This document shows, in pieces, positions 1 to 6,332 of a stretch of 37,725 nt of DNA. Each line of letters starts with the position of its first letter. Position 1 is the stretch's first letter. The notes under the pieces were generated by a model. The model was not told where the DNA came from and did not search any database. It saw only the letters and a list, made by a program, of their open reading frames with translations. The stretch comes from an uncultured Hungatella sp. GTDB taxonomy: Bacteria; Bacillota; Clostridia; Lachnospirales; Lachnospiraceae. The stretch is taken from positions 1 through 37,725 of the forward strand of contig CAMUJH010000038.1 in assembly GCA_947089145.1 (NCBI GenBank), in the 5' to 3' direction. Made by a program: the position numbers and the translations under genes.

Positions 1-373
1 TGAATGTATCAAAATTCTTGTAGTATTGTAGGTCAGTTCCCGCCTCTTCCATTTGTCCAACATAAACCTTCACCGCCAAATAGATTTCTCTCCGGTCAAG
101 GCGATGGCGGGTGCCGTTGATTACCCGCCCTTTTCCCACATAGCCCCGGTAGTACTCGAAGGCTTTAGCTTTGCCACGCTTCTTGGGATAGACGGCATAT
201 ATTTTCTCAAAGTCCTCTTTGTCCTGCTGCAAAGCTGTCTTTGTGTCAGGCTCTGGGGTCTGATTTTCCTCTTTGGGGGTCTCTCGCTCGCCATCAGGAG
301 AGCAAGATAGATTACTGTTATTTGTTAAATATTGTTTCTTTACGAACTTTCGTTCCTGCTGTTTTGTCTTGTG
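1..373 (-). pseudogene. C-terminal fragment of an ICE/phage-type replication protein, cut by the window edge
   Basis: The minus-strand frame is open from a stop at 374-376 to the window edge and encodes about 124 residues with no ATG in a plausible place. The second half contains KIYAVYPKKRGKAKAFEYY followed by a basic stretch and the segment YLAVKVYVGQMEE. This resembles the C-terminal region of replication initiator or replisome-organiser proteins carried by Gram-positive ICEs and prophages; the match is from memory of the family. The frame is closed upstream by TAA, and the neighbouring frame holds another stretch ending near 340, so a frameshifted remnant is more likely than an intact gene. 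No RBS or promoter is visible. The rest of the gene may continue beyond base 1. Confidence 0.45.
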
Positions 374-456
374 TTATCCCTGTTTATATCAATACTGCTA
401 CCAAATAGGCTGCTGTTCTATGGCCGTCCGTTTCTTACTCTCTGTCTATAGCACTT

Positions 457-585
457 TTAATTTCTGGTATTCAGCTTATTTCCCCGGTCAATCCTGCACA
501 GCAAATCATTTTCCTGTTTCCGCAATTCCACCAGATCAGGAGCGGTAATTGTGATGCGCCCGCTGTCAATCATCTTCTGGAACAT
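457..585 (-). pseudogene. 42-residue remnant ORF in decayed mobile-element DNA
   Basis: A short minus-strand ORF begins with MFQKMIDSGRITITAPDLVE and is preceded in frame by a TAG four codons upstream of its ATG. It reads like a piece of a larger, mostly helical protein, and it lies beside the replication-protein fragment. I do not recognise the parent family. There is no convincing RBS, and it is probably not expressed as a functional gene. The stretch 1-740 otherwise holds no intact gene. Confidence 0.3.
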
Positions 586-621
586 ATACCGCTTCTAAAC
601 AATTTAAGTTTGTCACAAGAC

Positions 622-653
622 TAAAAAGCGCCTGCAAAGATTGCAGACGCCTT
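622..653 (-). terminator. Rho-independent terminator of the truncated gene at 741-1364
   Basis: On the minus strand, GCGTCTGCAA and TTGCAGGCGC form a 10-bp stem (one G-T wobble) with a 3-base loop, followed by TTTTTAG. It lies about 90 bases past the stop of the minus-strand gene at 741-1364. Confidence 0.75.
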
Positions 654-740
654 AAAATACGATATAATGGAATTATCCCTCTTGATACGAAGATCCAGGG
701 AACGTTTTTCGCTGTGTTTTATCTAATGCGCCATACTCTT

Positions 741-1364
741 TTAGGCATGAAATAATTCTTTTTCAAGGCTTATTACTTCCTCAATAGATATTCCTGGAAC
801 ATACTCGGCAATTTGCTTGGCAGAAAAATTTCCAGAACTTATCATTATTTTAGCTGTATTCATGGCTTGTCTTTTTTCCGTTTCCTTTCTTACCTTCTCC
901 TCAGTTTCCTTTCTTACCTTCTCAGTCGCCTCTCCCACTTTTTCATGCTTAAAAAGCTTTCTCATCTGTTCCTTCCCCAGCTTGTCTGATAGAGCTTTCA
1001 GCCATATATGGCTCTCATCGCTTAGTTCTCCTGTAACGATAATCTGAGTCGGAAATAAGACCTTATCCAATACATAATAAACTCCTGGATACGGCCTTCC
1101 AATCCCAATGCCGTGATCCGCAAAGTAGCGAAATAATCCCTCTGGTTTCCCCTCCCTGACAATGGATACGGTAATATCATCTGCCTTCCTCTCGTCTACG
1201 GTATCCCCATATGCTTTATATAAACTGGCATAAGCACCTGTCTTAAAAAATGTATCAATATTCAGATGATCGTCATGTTTTGGAAATGCGGTTGTTACCG
1301 CTTCCAGATTATTAAGATCTGTTCCCAATATCCATTTACATAAGTCTCCTGCATGGTCAGGCAT
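741..1364 (-). CDS. N-terminally truncated Rpn/PD-(D/E)XK transposase-like protein
   Basis: This encodes 207 residues. Residues 1-130 include MPDHAGDLCKWILGTD and YPGVYYVLDKVLFPTQIIVTG, as in a widespread clostridial protein of unclear function that often carries wrong metabolic names. The C-terminus has a charged coiled coil (two copies of KVRKETE, encoded by a 24-bp direct repeat near 893-941) and then SAKQIAEYVPGISIEEVISL, like the tail of Rpn-family proteins. Full members begin about 80-100 residues earlier. Here the frame closes with TGA at 1389-1391, and the first ATG starts one base after the MATE stop. This suggests that the 5' part, including the nuclease core, was lost and the remainder now sits as a tail on the MATE transcript. 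It has its own terminator. Family assignment is moderate; truncation is inferred from usual family length. Confidence 0.55.
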   Translation of the reverse strand: MPDHAGDLCKWILGTDLNNLEAVTTAFPKHDDHLNIDTFFKTGAYASLYKAYGDTVDERKADDITVSIVREGKPEGLFRYFADHGIGIGRPYPGVYYVLDKVLFPTQIIVTGELSDESHIWLKALSDKLGKEQMRKLFKHEKVGEATEKVRKETEEKVRKETEKRQAMNTAKIMISSGNFSAKQIAEYVPGISIEEVISLEKELFHA

Positions 1365-1365
1365 T

Positions 1366-2724
1366 TTAAAAATCTCTCGTAATATTTTTCAGCCATCTAT
1401 AGCTTTTGTAATGCCTGTAAATAAAAGGCATCTTCACAAATTCATCCAGGCAGATAAGAAAATAAACGGTCAGCGGAGGCAGCCTCAGCACAAAAGCGCT
1501 AAAAAATCCCAGCGGAACCGAAAAGAGCCACATGTCTATCACGTCACAGACAAATCCCCACCGGGAATCGCCGCCGGATCGGAAAATGCCGCATATGATC
1601 GTGGTATTCATTGCCTGTCCCAGAACATAGTACATATTTATGTAGAGCATTCCGCTTAAATATCCCCTGGCCGCATCTGACAGATCAGCCAGGTTCATAA
1701 ACACTGGGCGCAGAAGAAAAATCAAAAGCCCTCCCACAATGCCGCTTGCAAAAGTAATCCTGCAGAACCGGGACGCATCCGCCTTTACGCTTTCCATACG
1801 GCCCTCGCCGATGGCCTTGCCCAAAAGTATGGCGCCCGCATTGGCAAGTCCGAAGCACACCACGGTGCCCAGATTCCTTGCCACAATCACCACGGCGTTG
1901 GCAGCCACCATATCGCTTCCCAGATGTCCCATAATAACGGAATACATAGAAAAAGCCAGTCCCCAGGACACCTCATTGCCAAAAGCTGGAAGAGAATACT
2001 TCATAAAATCCTGGAAAAGGACTTTGTTGTGGCGCACCAGAAGGCCTGGCCGGAAACGAATAACCGGAAAGCGGCAGGCATCCGCCATGCAGATGGCAAG
2101 CTCCACGCCCCGGGCAATGGCAGTGGCCAAAGCAACGCCTATGATTCCCATCTGAGGAAGCCCGAAAAGGCCAAAAATAAATACTCCATTCAGGACAATA
2201 TTTAAAATCAGGGCAGACGCATTGGTAAAGGTAGCAAAGACAACACGCTCAATGGAGCGCATGGTGCATAAGTATACCTGGGAAATGCTCATAAAAAGAT
2301 AGGAAACCCCTACGATCCTCAGATAGGGCATACCGGCCTCAATCAGCTCCTGCTCTGATGTAAAAATCATCATCAGCACCTGCGGGAAAAAACATGCCAT
2401 GACGAAAAAGAACGCGGAAACAGGAATAGACAGCCTCATGCCGATTCCCATAATCTCCTCAATGGTCCTGGTATCCTTTTTCCCCCAGTACTGAGCGGCC
2501 AGCATGCCGATGCCTGAGGATATGCCGGCATACACCAGATTCAGGATAAACATAATCTGGCTGGCCAGGGAGCCGGCGGAAAGCGCCGTCTGGTTTACCC
2601 ATCCCAGCATAATCACGTCAGCAGAACTGACTGCGGCAGTAATCAGATTTTGGATCACAATGGGAAATGCCAGACGGAACATGTCCCTGTAAAATGAAGA
2701 TGCTTTTTTTGCTGTGCTGCACAT
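1366..2724 (-). CDS. MATE family multidrug/cation efflux protein
   Basis: This 452-residue integral membrane protein has about 12 hydrophobic segments. Features typical of the MATE family include LAFPIVIQNLITAAVSSADVI at the N-terminus (TM1) and the repeated half near residues 235-260 (YSLPAFGNEVSWGL). Family members extrude cationic drugs or metabolites in exchange for Na+ or H+; the substrate cannot be read from sequence. I place the start at 2724 because AAAGGA lies 8 bases upstream. A longer open frame runs to 3162, but it is antisense to the divergent MFS gene and not plausible. A 7-bp inverted repeat sits just upstream of the RBS. The C-terminal residues (KNITRDF) directly abut the truncated Rpn-like remnant, so the last codons may have been altered by the junction. 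Confidence 0.88.
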   Translation of the reverse strand: MCSTAKKASSFYRDMFRLAFPIVIQNLITAAVSSADVIMLGWVNQTALSAGSLASQIMFILNLVYAGISSGIGMLAAQYWGKKDTRTIEEIMGIGMRLSIPVSAFFFVMACFFPQVLMMIFTSEQELIEAGMPYLRIVGVSYLFMSISQVYLCTMRSIERVVFATFTNASALILNIVLNGVFIFGLFGLPQMGIIGVALATAIARGVELAICMADACRFPVIRFRPGLLVRHNKVLFQDFMKYSLPAFGNEVSWGLAFSMYSVIMGHLGSDMVAANAVVIVARNLGTVVCFGLANAGAILLGKAIGEGRMESVKADASRFCRITFASGIVGGLLIFLLRPVFMNLADLSDAARGYLSGMLYINMYYVLGQAMNTTIICGIFRSGGDSRWGFVCDVIDMWLFSVPLGFFSAFVLRLPPLTVYFLICLDEFVKMPFIYRHYKSYRWLKNITRDF

Positions 2725-2744
2725 AGAAAATTCCTTTCTCTTTC

Positions 2745-2766
2745 CTGCCTGCATGTTGACAGGCAG
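2745..2766. promoter_or_regulatory. Perfect inverted repeat upstream of the MATE start
   Basis: CTGCCTG and CAGGCAG are separated by 8 bases and lie about 20 bases before the MATE ATG. The repeat is not followed by a T-run on either strand, so it is not a terminator. A repressor operator or a 5'-UTR hairpin masking the RBS are both possible. Confidence 0.35.
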
Positions 2767-2867
2767 AAAGGCGTTCTTTTTGTATGTCATAACGGCCCAA
2801 AAGCTATGGAACCTCTGTATCCCGGCAGCATTGGGCTGTAATGGCATAAGGCTGCGGCAAAATACAG

Positions 2868-2895
2868 TTGCAAATCCATTTTCAAGTGATATAAT
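2868..2895 (+). promoter_or_regulatory. Sigma-A-type promoter for the MFS transporter
   Basis: TTGCAA at 2868-2873 and a perfect TATAAT at 2890-2895 are separated by 16 bases. They lie 30 bases upstream of the MFS start codon, with GGGGAGG between. Confidence 0.7.
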
Positions 2896-2925
2896 GGCAG
2901 ACAAAAACAAAGGGGAGGCATTGTC

Positions 2926-4107
2926 ATGAAAAATGACTATCAAAAGACCATCTATGCCTGTTTTGCAGGCTACATCGTTCAGGCTGTAGTAAACAATTTT
3001 GTACCGCTGCTGTTTATCACCTTTGAAACCGTCTACCACATTCCTCTGCAGCAAATTACCATGCTGATCACCATCAATTTTGCGGTCCAGCTTCTGGTGG
3101 ATCTGCTGTCTGCAGGTTTTGTCGATAAAATCGGCTACCGGGCTTCCATTGTCATAGCCCATTTATTTGCTGCAGCCGGATTAGGGGCTTTGACGATTCT
3201 TCCGGGATTATGTTCTGATCCGTTTGCAGGCCTTCTGACGGCTGTCATCCTTTACGCTGTAGGCGGCGGGCTGATTGAGGTGCTTATCAGCCCCATTATG
3301 GAAAGCTGTCCCACAGAGAACAAGGAAAAAGCCATGAGCCTGCTGCACTCCTTTTATTGCTGGGGCCATGTAGGAGTAGTGCTGATTTCCACTGCATTTT
3401 TTCAGATATGCGGCATTGAAAACTGGAAGGCACTGACTCTGCTGTGGATCTTGATCCCCGCAGCCAATGGCCTTATGTTTTTAAAAGTCCCCATGGCTCC
3501 TTTGACAGAGGGCGGAAAGCCTGGAATGTCCATAGCCGCTTTATTTAAAGAGAATGTGTTCTGGGTTTTGATGCTGATGATGATGTGCGCAGGAGCCAGC
3601 GAGCAGTCCGTAAGCCAGTGGGCCTCAACCTTTGCCGAAAAGGGCCTGGGCGTAACCAAGACTCTGGGCGATCTGGCCGGGCCTATGGCATTTGCCGTTC
3701 TTATGGGAAGCTCCCGGGCATTTTACGGGAAATACGGCCATAAGATAAATCTGGACCGCTTTATGCTTGGCAGCAGCGCCTTGTGCGTTCTCTCCTACTT
3801 ATGTGTCTCCCTGGCGCCTTCCCCTATGCTGTCCCTGGCAGGGTGTGCCCTCTGCGGGCTGTCAGTGGGCATCATGTGGCCCGGAAGCTTCAGCAAGGCC
3901 TCTGCTCTCATGAAACATGGCGGTACCGCCATGTTCGCCCTTCTGGCCCTGGCAGGCGACGTGGGATGTTCCGTCGGGCCTACCCTGGTAGGATATGTCT
4001 CCGCCGCTGCCTCCGGCAATCTGAAGGCCGGAATCCTTGCTGCCATTGCCTTTCCGCTGCTGCTGATTCTGGGGATGGCGCTGCTCGGGAAATCGGCCCG
4101 CTCCTAA
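2926..4107 (+). CDS. Major facilitator superfamily transporter (fucose permease-like)
   Basis: This 393-residue protein has about 12 hydrophobic helices. The loop between helices 2 and 3 reads GFVDKIGYRASIVIAH, a form of the MFS motif A (G-x-x-x-D-x-x-G-x-R). Other family-like features are VGGGLIEVLISPIMESCPTENK in helix 4 and the following loop, and a central break near residues 195-210. This layout fits the FucP/GalP-like subgroup common in Clostridia, but the substrate is unknown. The start is supported by GGGGAGG eight bases upstream and by the promoter at 2868-2895. The gene is divergent from MATE and convergent with ylxM: the two stop codons overlap (TAA 4105-4107, TAG on the other strand 4104-4106), and no terminator lies between them. 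Confidence 0.85.
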   Translation: MKNDYQKTIYACFAGYIVQAVVNNFVPLLFITFETVYHIPLQQITMLITINFAVQLLVDLLSAGFVDKIGYRASIVIAHLFAAAGLGALTILPGLCSDPFAGLLTAVILYAVGGGLIEVLISPIMESCPTENKEKAMSLLHSFYCWGHVGVVLISTAFFQICGIENWKALTLLWILIPAANGLMFLKVPMAPLTEGGKPGMSIAALFKENVFWVLMLMMMCAGASEQSVSQWASTFAEKGLGVTKTLGDLAGPMAFAVLMGSSRAFYGKYGHKINLDRFMLGSSALCVLSYLCVSLAPSPMLSLAGCALCGLSVGIMWPGSFSKASALMKHGGTAMFALLALAGDVGCSVGPTLVGYVSAAASGNLKAGILAAIAFPLLLILGMALLGKSARS

Positions 4108-4445
4108 ATTTCTGTAATCTTCCCGGCTGTTTCCCTTGCCTTCTCCAGCAAAGCCTCCTCCCGCTTCTCCTGGTACTCATCCAACAGGTGTTCAATCCGT
4201 TCTGCCAGCTGTTTTGTCACCTGAAATTTCTCCGCCAGGCGAAGCTTTTTCTCATATTCTTCCAATATCCTGTCACACCGCCGTACCAGATCGTGGACTC
4301 CCTGACGGGTAATGCCCTTCTCCTGGGCGATCTCGCTTAAAGATAAATCGTGGAACACCACGTCCTCATAAATTTGACGCTGGTGCTCTGTTAAAAGTTC
4401 TCCGTAAAAGTCGTATAAAAGTCCCTGCCAAACAATCTTTTCCAT
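4104..4445 (-). CDS. ylxM: YlxM/p13-type SRP-associated helix-turn-helix protein
   Basis: From MEKIVWQ this encodes 113 residues, the usual size for YlxM (UPF0122). The pattern LYDFYGELLTEHQRQIYEDV, then LSLSEIAQEKGITRQGVHD (a sigma-70 region 4-like helix-turn-helix), then a charged C-terminal coiled coil, is diagnostic. The family stimulates the signal recognition particle GTPase and is normally encoded beside ffh; here ffh is absent and the gene stands alone. Two ATGs are possible (4451 and 4445). GGTGATG favours 4445, and a strong promoter at 4462-4490 would put the transcript start only about 10 bases upstream, so the 5' leader is very short. The longer frame to 4523 would include the promoter and hairpin and is rejected. 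The 3' end overlaps the convergent MFS stop. Confidence 0.88.
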   Translation of the reverse strand: MEKIVWQGLLYDFYGELLTEHQRQIYEDVVFHDLSLSEIAQEKGITRQGVHDLVRRCDRILEEYEKKLRLAEKFQVTKQLAERIEHLLDEYQEKREEALLEKARETAGKITEI

Positions 4446-4461
4446 TTTCATCACCAATGTC

Positions 4462-4490
4462 AGCATATCGAAAATCCATCCAAGTGTCAA
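4462..4490 (-). promoter_or_regulatory. Promoter of ylxM
   Basis: On the minus strand a perfect TTGACA (4485-4490) is followed after 17 bases by TATGCT (4462-4467). The expected start site is near 4455, giving a nearly leaderless ylxM mRNA. Confidence 0.7.
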
Positions 4491-4501
4491 GGAAAATAAA
4501 A

Positions 4502-4525
4502 AAGTGTGCGTCTTGACGCACACTT
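4502..4525 (-). terminator. Terminator of the CarD operon
   Basis: AAGTGTGCGTC and GACGCACACTT form a perfect 11-bp stem with a 2-base loop. On the minus strand it is followed by TTTTTTATTTT, just before the ylxM promoter. Confidence 0.8.
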
Positions 4526-4630
4526 GCGCCGGAGCGCAGCTGCGGCAGCAGTCATTTTCCTTTGCGCGGAGTGCGCATCCTCGCAGAGCGTTTTTATTTC
4601 ATAGGACGCAATTTCCTATGAAATTAAAAA
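4525..4630. repeat. Cluster of small hairpins between CarD and ylxM
   Basis: Three further inverted repeats follow one another: TGCGC-CGGA-GCGCA (4525-4538), TGCGC-GGAGT-GCGCA (about 4563-4577), and an 11-bp perfect stem ATTTCATAGGA/TCCTATGAAAT (4596-4606 and 4614-4624). The last can be extended by five A-T pairs with one bulged base. It has T-runs inside the stem rather than after it, so it is not a standard terminator. The composite resembles intergenic repeats I associate with Lachnospiraceae genomes; that link is recollection, not a search. Confidence 0.5.
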
Positions 4631-4669
4631 GAGAAAGCCACGCTTGTCCTGGCCTTCTCCCGCTTCATG

Positions 4670-5191
4670 CTACCCTTCCGGAATCTCTTCCCGCTCTTCA
4701 ATCCGTTTTGTAATAAACCGCTCCACATCTTCCGCCGGAATCTCCAGAGGGATGGACAATTCCCTGTATAAGTTCTCCTTGGCTTTCTTTAAATATCTTT
4801 CATCTACCTCTGTCAGCCGTTTTCCCCGGGCCATCCGATCCTTTTTCCGAAAATGCAGTGTCTTAATAATGCCGATCCACTCCCGGCAGTCACAGGTTTT
4901 TAATGCCTCTTTATATCTGGATTCCCTCTGCTTGTCATCTGCGATCCGCAGCTGATCCATATCCCGGATTCCGTCAATAAGCCTGTAAGCCTCTTCTCTT
5001 GACATAATCGGCCTTAAAACGCTTTTATTGCCCTCAACAGGCGTCATGATCCTGCTTCCTGCAACCCCCACTGGTTCCAGAACATAGTACAGCTTTTCCC
5101 TTCCTCCTTCCTCCGCAGACATAACCGTAATATCCCTTACCCGGCACACGCCGGTGGTGCCATAAACAATATACTCTCCTTTGCCAAACAA
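4670..5191 (-). CDS. CarD family transcriptional regulator
   Basis: This encodes about 173 residues. The N-terminal Tudor-like RNA-polymerase interaction domain is clear (GEYIVYGTTGVCRVRDI, then YYVLEP and SRIMTPVEGN). A helical C-terminal domain follows, with many charged residues and an L-Y-x-E-L-S-I-P-L motif typical of the family. CarD binds the RNA polymerase beta subunit and stabilises or modulates promoter open complexes. The first ATG (5200) directly abuts the AGAAAGG ribosome site with no spacing. The in-frame TTG at 5191 lies nine bases from it and gives the family-typical start M-F-G-K-G-E, so I choose TTG. The gene follows the small ORF at 5213-5431 with a short gap and shares its promoter at 5462-5491. 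Confidence 0.88.
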   Translation of the reverse strand: MFGKGEYIVYGTTGVCRVRDITVMSAEEGGREKLYYVLEPVGVAGSRIMTPVEGNKSVLRPIMSREEAYRLIDGIRDMDQLRIADDKQRESRYKEALKTCDCREWIGIIKTLHFRKKDRMARGKRLTEVDERYLKKAKENLYRELSIPLEIPAEDVERFITKRIEEREEIPEG

Positions 5192-5212
5192 TGTTCTCAT
5201 CCTTTCTTCTAG

Positions 5213-5431
5213 TCAGTCAATGTAGCCGTTAACAGGATATGAATTATATTGCTTTCGTATTTTTATGACAATTGCTCCGTCCTCTTCCTGGATCTTCTCC
5301 TCGATCTCATACGTTGTCCCGCTCTTATCCAGTTTCCTGCAGTAGAGCCTTAAATCCTCCTGCGGATTCGCATCATGGCAGGTATCAAATCTTATGGTCT
5401 GCAGCAGACATGCACTGGCAATTCTTCTCAT
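5213..5431 (-). CDS. Small conserved Lachnospiraceae-type protein of unknown function
   Basis: A 72-residue protein starts MRRIASACLLQTIRFD and ends with a polar region (YEIEEKIQEEDGAIVIKIRKQYN). I recognise the pattern as a small hypothetical protein common in Lachnospiraceae but know no function. The start at 5431 is set by GGAGG seven bases upstream; the open frame reaches 5452 but without a better site. It is the first gene of a two-gene unit with CarD, ending about 20 bases before the CarD start codon, and may belong to the same regulatory function. There is no signal peptide or membrane helix. Confidence 0.7.
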   Translation of the reverse strand: MRRIASACLLQTIRFDTCHDANPQEDLRLYCRKLDKSGTTYEIEEKIQEEDGAIVIKIRKQYNSYPVNGYID

Positions 5432-5461
5432 AAAAGTTCCTCCATTTCTCATTATGCCTTT

Positions 5462-5491
5462 ATTTTAGCACTTTATTCAGAAAAATGTCAG
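5462..5491 (-). promoter_or_regulatory. Promoter of the small ORF and CarD unit
   Basis: On the minus strand CTGACA (5486-5491) and TAAAAT (5462-5467) are separated by 18 bases, about 30 bases upstream of the ATG at 5431. Confidence 0.6.
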
Positions 5492-5593
5492 TATTTTTTT
5501 GAAGTGTTGCTCAATTTTGTGGATTTTCCTAAGATCACATGCGCAGTTTCTTGTGCATCTTTTACAATCCAAGCCTATTTCCAAAAAACTGCC

Positions 5594-6253
5594 CTATCCC
5601 TGCCTTCCAAGAAGAATCTCCCCCAGCTCCTCCACGGTGGCCGCCGTCCTGCACACCCCGGCCCCTTCCAGTTCCTCCCTGCTTCCATACCCATATAAAA
5701 CTCCCACACAGTCCATACCGTTTTCCCCTGCCCCGATGGCATCATGCTCCCTGTCTCCCACCATCACTGCCCCTGACACATCCTCAATCCCCGCAGTTTC
5801 AAGAGCATAGGCAATCACTTCCCCCTTTTTCACCCTTTTTTCATCCATGCTGGCGCCGCATACAAAATCAAAATATCCGTCCAGATGAAAATGCTCCAGA
5901 ATCTGCACCGCAAACTTCTCAGGCTTAGAGGTGGCTACCACAAGAATCTTTCCCTTTGCCTTCAGCTTCCTAAGCATCTCTTCAATGCCGTCATACACCT
6001 GGTTTTCAAAAATCCCGGTGACTGCAAAGTATTCCCGGTACCTGCCAATGGCTTCCTGAGCCCTGTCTTCCGGAAAATCGTAGTACTTCATGAAGCTTTC
6101 CTTTAAAGGCGGCCCGATAAAAGGGCACAGCGCCCTTAGATCCGGTTCCTCAATCCCATAAGATTTCAAGGCGTACTGCACAGACCTGGTGATCCCTTCC
6201 ATCGGGTCAGTCAGCGTTCCGTCAAGGTCAAACAATATGTACTCTCTCTCCAT
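5594..6253 (-). CDS. HAD-IA phosphatase, phosphoglycolate phosphatase-like
   Basis: This 219-residue enzyme has haloacid dehalogenase motif I at residues 8-13 (FDLDGT, nucleophile D9, general acid D11), a helical cap at about 18-80, motif II in VVATSKP (T/S), motif III Lys in the EKRVKKGE segment and motif IV VMVGDREHD. The arrangement matches the Gph/PGP subfamily, which hydrolyses small phosphate esters such as 2-phosphoglycolate; the true substrate is not readable. The start at 6253 follows GGAGAGGAGG. An upstream extension to 6328 would translate through the pckA terminator and is rejected. No separate promoter is obvious, so expression may be by read-through from pckA. Confidence 0.85.
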   Translation of the reverse strand: MEREYILFDLDGTLTDPMEGITRSVQYALKSYGIEEPDLRALCPFIGPPLKESFMKYYDFPEDRAQEAIGRYREYFAVTGIFENQVYDGIEEMLRKLKAKGKILVVATSKPEKFAVQILEHFHLDGYFDFVCGASMDEKRVKKGEVIAYALETAGIEDVSGAVMVGDREHDAIGAGENGMDCVGVLYGYGSREELEGAGVCRTAATVEELGEILLGRQG

Positions 6254-6284
6254 TCCTGCCTCCTCTCCTTTTTTCTGAATTTGC

Positions 6285-6311
6285 CAAAAGGACGCAGCTG
6301 TTGCTGCGTCC
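6285..6311 (-). terminator. Terminator after pckA
   Basis: GGACGCAGC and GCTGCGTCC form a perfect 9-bp stem with a 4-base loop, followed on the minus strand by TTTTGG. The short T-run suggests partial read-through into the HAD gene. Confidence 0.65.
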
Positions 6312-6332
6312 CCCTTATTTGTCAACAAATAA

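Noticed and set aside
2725-3162. Long N-terminal extension of the MATE open frame
   Set aside because: It is antisense to the MFS gene, shows no MATE similarity, and a good ribosome site sits at the 2724 start.
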